IMG/VR virus record: IMGVR_UViG_3300003691_000002
Coordinates: 1-64,000 of that record
Length of the DNA: 64,000 nucleotides
Origin: a virus
Strand: one strand, 5' to 3'
Shown here: piece by piece, positions 60,261 to 64,000 of the stretch
How positions within the stretch are numbered: the first letter of the stretch is position 1
Layout: the number at the start of each line of letters is the position of its first letter
Notes under the pieces: generated by a model
Database searches by the model: none
The model's input: the letters and a program-made list of their open reading frames with translations, nothing else
Told to the model about the DNA's origin: nothing
Made by a program: the position numbers and the translations under genes

Positions 60261-60423
60261 TTGTGTCTGTATAATTTACATTGATACTATGAATGTAATC
60301 CTCTGCTATTTCAGAAGAAGTTTTACCAGTTCCTTCACATATATTACATTTTTTTTTATATTTGCCTCTAAGAACTATTTCTCCTGTACCTAAGCAACAA
60401 GGACATTCTACATCTTTACTCAT
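60238..60423 (-). CDS. Small DnaJ-type zinc-finger protein (61 aa)
   Basis: 'VECPCCLGTGEIVLRG' and 'KKCNICEGTGKTS' are two C-x2-C-x-G-x-G repeats, equal to half of the DnaJ cysteine-rich domain and able to bind one zinc. I use the ATG at 60423 ('MSKDVECPCC'); an ATG at 60444 adding seven residues is also possible. No J domain is present. Phages carry such mini zinc proteins often; the role is unknown. It overlaps the putative helicase loader by 23 nt and follows an 84-aa gene. Confidence 0.65.
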   Translation of the reverse strand: MSKDVECPCCLGTGEIVLRGKYKKKCNICEGTGKTSSEIAEDYIHSINVNYTDTNEDFFDY

Positions 60424-60433
60424 ATTTAAATTG

Positions 60434-60688
60434 TTAAAATACATCCTTAAAAGATAAAGTGTATTGATGTCCTCCTATGTCAATGTTTCTACTTTTTTCT
60501 TGTTCAAGAATATTTATAATTTCATATATAGACATATCAAGTTCAAACCACTCTAACAATTTATTTTTTATAGTGATTAAATCATCTTTGTAGATTTCAT
60601 ATAAATAATCTACTGCAAATTGAGGTTTATCATAAAAAGTAATAAATTGTTTTAAACTTTCAAGTTTTTTTGTATCAATTTTTGTCAT
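60434..60688 (-). CDS. Unrecognised small protein (84 aa)
   Basis: A helical, acidic protein ('TKKLESLKQFITFYDKPQFA', 'IKNKLLEWFELDMSIYEIIN') ending in strands 'GGHQYTLSFKDVF'. No family recognised. It begins 1 nt after the DNA polymerase stop and runs into the zinc-finger gene, so it is part of the replication transcript. Confidence 0.55.
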   Translation of the reverse strand: MTKIDTKKLESLKQFITFYDKPQFAVDYLYEIYKDDLITIKNKLLEWFELDMSIYEIINILEQEKSRNIDIGGHQYTLSFKDVF

Positions 60689-60689
60689 A

Positions 60690-62657
60690 TTAATGATTCC
60701 AGAAATTAGTTATTACAGCAGAAGCCTTTAATGGTATAATTTTACACCATTTATCTCCTGCTTTTTTCATACACTTTTCTAAGTTAGTAGCTACTAACTC
60801 TGCAATCTCTTGGTTACATTCTACATTAATTTCATCATGTACTATATTAGTAATAAATACTTTTGTTTGCAGATTTGATTTAAGTATCCAATTTCTAAAT
60901 AATATAGTAGCATATTTTGTAATACTTCCTGCTTCTCCTTGAATAGGATAATTTAAAGCATTACGTTTAATTTTACTTACTTCTGTAGGAGATTTAGGTT
61001 CATAAAACCAATTTTTCCTATTAGTAATATTATCAATTAAAATATAACCTGTTTTGAGAGTTCTACGTTGTACTGTATCAAAATAAAGTTTTAAACCAGG
61101 AAAGGCTTTAAAATAAGCGTCATAAACTTTATCACCTACTTCCGTAGATACTCCTAAATTTTCAGCAATAGTATAGCCATTGCCACCATAGTTAATGGCA
61201 AAACCAGCAGCTTTGGCTATTTGCCTTTTATCTTTGTGATTGTCTTTAATTTCTTTTAGAGATAAATTTGCAAGTTCTGGAAATATTTTAGATGCTACAA
61301 AGCTGTGCATATCTCCAAGACCTTGTTTATAAAAAGAAATTAAATCTTCATCACGAGATTTATTTGCAAGAATAATTTGTTCTTGTCCAGAATAGTCTGC
61401 ATTTACAATTTTAAATAAGGAAGGTGCATCAAATGCTTTTCTGAACTCTTCTTTTGCTGGTATATTTTGAAGATTAGGACCACTGCTACTAATGCGACCA
61501 GTGGCAAGAATTTGTTTATAATTACTATGTAATCTACCTGTAATTGGATGAATATGTTTAAAAAAATCTTTTCCAAAGGTAGTACAAGATTGTTCATATT
61601 CTTTGTATAATAAATAATCTTCAATAAAAGTCTTTAAATCTTCTGGTATATCTTTATTAATTGTATTTAAAGAGCTTTTAACAACATTAGCATTAACAGT
61701 ATAAGATAATTCTTTTGTAGTAGTAGAAACAGCTTGTGGGCATATATTCAAATGTTTAAATAAATCTACAACCTGTTTAGGACTACCCCAATTTATATTG
61801 GTTTTAATTTCATTTGAAAATAAATCTAATTGTTTTTCTATAAATTTACTATCACCTAAATTATTTAAAACAAAATTATTTAGTTTATTTTCGTACTGTT
61901 TAAATATAACTAAATTATCTTCATAAGTTTTTAACCATATTTCTTTATTGAAATGCATTCCTTTATATTCAATGTCACCTAAGACTTCTATGAATAACAT
62001 TTCTAATTTTAAACATGGCATTAAATTATGTCTTACAATTTTATTGAGTTGTGCTGTTCTTATTTTAAGAGGATAATAAATATCCCAAGCACCATACTCA
62101 ATTTCTTCTTTTTTAAAATCTTTTTGACCAATAGTACTAAAATTAGACCTGGTGTTTTTGTCTATATCTATATCTAAATACTTTTGGACAATAGCTTTTA
62201 AAGAGAAGTTTGTTTTATAACCATTTTTTAAAATTTGCTCCACAATCATAGTATCGTATAAATTATTTATACGAACATTATAATTGTGTAATATATGTTT
62301 ATATTCAAATTTTAAATTGTGCCCTACTACTACAACAAGAGGGTCTGTAAGTAAAGACAATATACTGGTTATATTATTAATTTTTCTTACATCAATAATA
62401 TATTGTCTTTCTAAATCACCTATCTGAAACATTATTATTTCAGATAAGTAAGGATCTAATCCTTCTTTGTTTTTATAAATCTTACCTTTATAAAATTTAT
62501 CTTTTATTTGTTTGTCAATCTTTCCGCCAAACTTACGGGTTGTTTCTATATCTAATGAGATTATTTTTTTCTCTTTTAGATAATTATAACAATCTTCTAA
62601 AGTAGCACTCTTAAACTCAGAATGATTAAATCCTATTGTAAAAATGCTTAAATTCAT
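60690..62657 (-). CDS. polA: Family A DNA polymerase with 3'-5' exonuclease (655 aa)
   Basis: Residues 1-200 are the proofreading exonuclease: 'ISLDIETTRK' (Exo I), 'VVGHNLKFEYKHIL' (Exo II) and 'YGAWDIYYPLKIR' (Exo III, Y-x3-D). The polymerase part has motif A 'IVNADYSGQEQIILA' (D421), motif B 'DKRQIAKAAGFAINYGGNGY' and motif C 'NIVHDEINVE' (H607-D608-E609). There is no 5'-3' exonuclease domain, as in T7-type replicases, so this is the replicative polymerase. Ser-Gly follows the Tyr in motif A, as usual. The gene is intact. Confidence 0.95.
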   Translation of the reverse strand: MNLSIFTIGFNHSEFKSATLEDCYNYLKEKKIISLDIETTRKFGGKIDKQIKDKFYKGKIYKNKEGLDPYLSEIIMFQIGDLERQYIIDVRKINNITSILSLLTDPLVVVVGHNLKFEYKHILHNYNVRINNLYDTMIVEQILKNGYKTNFSLKAIVQKYLDIDIDKNTRSNFSTIGQKDFKKEEIEYGAWDIYYPLKIRTAQLNKIVRHNLMPCLKLEMLFIEVLGDIEYKGMHFNKEIWLKTYEDNLVIFKQYENKLNNFVLNNLGDSKFIEKQLDLFSNEIKTNINWGSPKQVVDLFKHLNICPQAVSTTTKELSYTVNANVVKSSLNTINKDIPEDLKTFIEDYLLYKEYEQSCTTFGKDFFKHIHPITGRLHSNYKQILATGRISSSGPNLQNIPAKEEFRKAFDAPSLFKIVNADYSGQEQIILANKSRDEDLISFYKQGLGDMHSFVASKIFPELANLSLKEIKDNHKDKRQIAKAAGFAINYGGNGYTIAENLGVSTEVGDKVYDAYFKAFPGLKLYFDTVQRRTLKTGYILIDNITNRKNWFYEPKSPTEVSKIKRNALNYPIQGEAGSITKYATILFRNWILKSNLQTKVFITNIVHDEINVECNQEIAELVATNLEKCMKKAGDKWCKIIPLKASAVITNFWNH

Positions 62658-62668
62658 ATTTAAAATAT

Positions 62669-62911
62669 TTAGTCTTGTCTAACTAAATACTTTTTACAAA
62701 ATAAATTTAAGATTTTAATATAAATGTGATTTTTATTATATTTATATATTCTTTGGGTGTCGTTATGAAAAATATGAAGATATAAATTTCCTTTTAATAT
62801 AACAAATTTTTCACGTATTCTATATTCTTTAATACTTTTTCTTTTAAGATTTGCAAGTATTTTTTTTCTACGCCATACATATTTATTTTTAAAAGTTTTT
62901 ACATGTATCAT
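62669..62911 (-). CDS. Unrecognised small basic protein (80 aa)
   Basis: The sequence is very basic ('KTFKNKYVWRRKKILANLKR' and 'YNKNHIYIKILNLFCKKYLV') with a strand pair 'IREKFVILKGNLYLHIFHND' in the middle. No family recognised. It lies 11 nt before the polymerase start and follows a 64-aa acidic gene by 3 nt. Function unknown. Confidence 0.5.
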   Translation of the reverse strand: MIHVKTFKNKYVWRRKKILANLKRKSIKEYRIREKFVILKGNLYLHIFHNDTQRIYKYNKNHIYIKILNLFCKKYLVRQD

Positions 62912-62914
62912 AAT

Positions 62915-63109
62915 TTAAAATACTAGATTGTAATTTTTTTCTTCTAATATGGAATATAAAAATTCTGCTACAAATACACTTTTTTCATTAATTAATTCTA
63001 TGTCAGAACTTAATGTAGTATATAAATTAATAATACACCCAAAAGAATAAGCTTGTTCAATAAGTTCTATGTAATATTCTAAAATAGCTAATATATCTTT
63101 TTCTGACAT
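62915..63109 (-). CDS. Unrecognised small acidic protein (64 aa)
   Basis: It is helical and acidic ('SEKDILAILEYYIELIEQAY', 'NEKSVFVAEFLYSILEEKNY'), without membrane segments or cysteine motifs. No family recognised. The charge is opposite to that of the next gene's product, and the two genes lie 3 nt apart, so a pair acting together is conceivable. That is speculation. Confidence 0.48.
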   Translation of the reverse strand: MSEKDILAILEYYIELIEQAYSFGCIINLYTTLSSDIELINEKSVFVAEFLYSILEEKNYNLVF

Positions 63110-63135
63110 TTTTATATAATTATAGCATAAATAAT

Positions 63136-63399
63136 TTATTTAAAAAATCCTATAAAAAAAAGAACAATAAAAACTAAATACCCAATGGGCAATATAATTT
63201 TCTCATAAACTGCCTCTGTTTCTGCGTCCAATAAAAAAGTTTTTGTGTAAAATACAATACTTACACCTGTAAAAATTAAGAAGAAACCAGAAATAAGGCT
63301 TAAATAATCTCCTCCATTAATAATTTGATGTATAAGCATACCTATTCCCAGTAATATTACCAGGAATGGGTATACTTGTTTAATTAAATTTTGTTTCAT
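63136..63399 (-). CDS. Small membrane protein (87 aa)
   Basis: Three hydrophobic segments are visible: 'VYPFLVILLGIGMLIHQI', 'YLSLISGFFLIFTGVSIVFY' and 'ILPIGYLVFIVLFFIGFF', with short charged loops (DAETEAVYEK). No family recognised. It follows the beta-barrel-like gene by 7 nt, so the two may be co-expressed and act at the envelope. Confidence 0.55.
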   Translation of the reverse strand: MKQNLIKQVYPFLVILLGIGMLIHQIINGGDYLSLISGFFLIFTGVSIVFYTKTFLLDAETEAVYEKIILPIGYLVFIVLFFIGFFK

Positions 63400-63406
63400 T
63401 TTATTA

Positions 63407-64000
63407 TTAATTTAAAATAATACCTATTGATAAGAATCCTGATGGATTTTCAAACATTTGCCATTTAGAATTATCACCATTTAATGCTTTTATATCATAT
63501 CTGGCAGTGAAAGAGCCTGAAAATTCTAAATAAAATCTAGAATGAAATATTCTATCCCATCTAATTTTACCTATTATACTTGGATTAAAAGTAGTTAGTT
63601 CTGGATTAAACATAACCATTCCATCTCTTCCTACAAATTCACCTTGCACTCCAGTTAAAAAAGCAAGAGTAGAATCGTTATTGGGATCAGCAAAATATCC
63701 ACTTCTAAGACTAAATGTAGCTATTTCTCTATTAATAGATATTCCTATAGAGGTATAATCTATTTGTTGAAATACGCTTAAAAATAAATGTCCTTCCCAA
63801 TAATCTCTATTAATGCTAAATCCACCTTTCCATACAAATGCTTGAGTGTTTCTTCTAACACCTTCATCATTTTTTTTACCGCCTACAATAGCATTTTTAA
63901 CGTCAAAACCATTTATAATAGAGATTCTATCTTCTCTATCAGGTTGCCAACCTATTTGTCCTGTACAAGTAGCTGTGTATATAATTAATATTGCTGCAAT
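63407..64000 (-). CDS. Possible outer-membrane beta-barrel protein (partial at the right edge, 197 aa visible)
   Basis: The frame is open to the window edge, so the start is missing. The first visible residues 'IAAILIIYTATCTGQIGWQP' look like the end of a signal peptide with a cut after Ala or Cys. The body alternates polar and aromatic residues ('FVWKGGFSINRDYWEGHLFL', 'TSIGISINREIATFSLRSGY', 'RWDRIFHSRFYLEFSGSFTA') and ends 'GFLSIGIILN', with a hydrophobic final strand as in outer-membrane barrels. An inner Met at 63649 is not a likely start because the barrel-like pattern begins well before it. A phage-made outer-membrane protein could alter the receptor or block superinfection; this is inference. 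Confidence 0.55.
   Translation of the reverse strand: MAAILIIYTATCTGQIGWQPDREDRISIINGFDVKNAIVGGKKNDEGVRRNTQAFVWKGGFSINRDYWEGHLFLSVFQQIDYTSIGISINREIATFSLRSGYFADPNNDSTLAFLTGVQGEFVGRDGMVMFNPELTTFNPSIIGKIRWDRIFHSRFYLEFSGSFTARYDIKALNGDNSKWQMFENPSGFLSIGIILN

Noticed and set aside
1-64000. tRNA genes, CRISPR arrays, insertion sequences, diversity-generating retroelement
   Set aside because: I saw no cloverleaf with CCA-type acceptor pairing, no regularly spaced repeats, no transposase or reverse-transcriptase motifs, and no VR/TR pair by eye. A tRNAscan and repeat search could still find weak cases.

Overview
The window is part of the genome of a tailed bacteriophage of the crAss-like group (order Crassvirales). 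Four things point to this. There is a giant protein with the D-F-D-I-D catalytic signature of the crAss-like virion RNA polymerase (23457-30776). It sits in a run of very long 'cargo' proteins behind crAss-type ring and muzzle/tail genes. A replication and nucleotide block lies on the opposite strand. The DNA is very AT-rich. Two promoters with the Bacteroidota layout (TTG, 20-nt spacer, TAnnTTTG) at 2618-2648 and 9772-9802 suggest a Bacteroidota host. I see no integrase, tRNA, CRISPR array or insertion sequence.

Layout. 1-1041 is a less AT-rich patch with one unrecognised gene and pieces of fibre-like reading frames. 1078-2606 is a probable lysis cassette (coiled-coil membrane protein, DUF5675-like protein, 3TM-type holin, small membrane coiled-coil protein). 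2673-3602 is a DEDDy exonuclease with its own promoter. 3612-9739 holds ring and muzzle/tail genes. 9807-35032 is one unbroken + strand run of six virion cargo proteins: a lysozyme-like/double-zincin protein, two helical proteins, a 2069-aa protein with a PD-(D/E)XK nuclease domain, the RNA polymerase with a SLOG-type domain fused at its end, and a zincin/membrane protein. A bidirectional terminator at 35056-35094 separates this from the minus-strand genes, which fill 35125-64000.

The minus-strand block, in transcription order from the right edge, holds: a possible outer-membrane beta-barrel protein, small membrane proteins, family A DNA polymerase, a DnaJ-type zinc protein, a possible helicase loader, DnaB helicase, dATP/dGTP pyrophosphohydrolase, a deoxyribosyltransferase-like protein, thymidylate synthase, Sak4-like annealing ATPase, a probable SSB and the primase. 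Next come six enzymes of amide-bond chemistry (gamma-glutamylcyclotransferase-like, ATP-grasp, class I amidotransferase, COOH-NH2 ligase, class II amidotransferase, amidoligase). The block ends with a degenerate uracil-DNA-glycosylase-like protein, RusA resolvase, PD-(D/E)XK exonuclease, class I ribonucleotide reductase, SF2 helicase and a metallophosphoesterase.

Two systems stand out. First, dnaB is split inside its Walker A motif by a 2173-nt group I intron whose splice sites can be fixed to the base (P1 with a U-G pair, P10, terminal G). The intron carries five ORFs and no recognisable homing endonuclease. Second, the six-gene amidoligase/amidotransferase island at 44286-50504 looks like a complete pathway for making or attaching a small peptide or amide group, with no obvious conventional role in phage replication.
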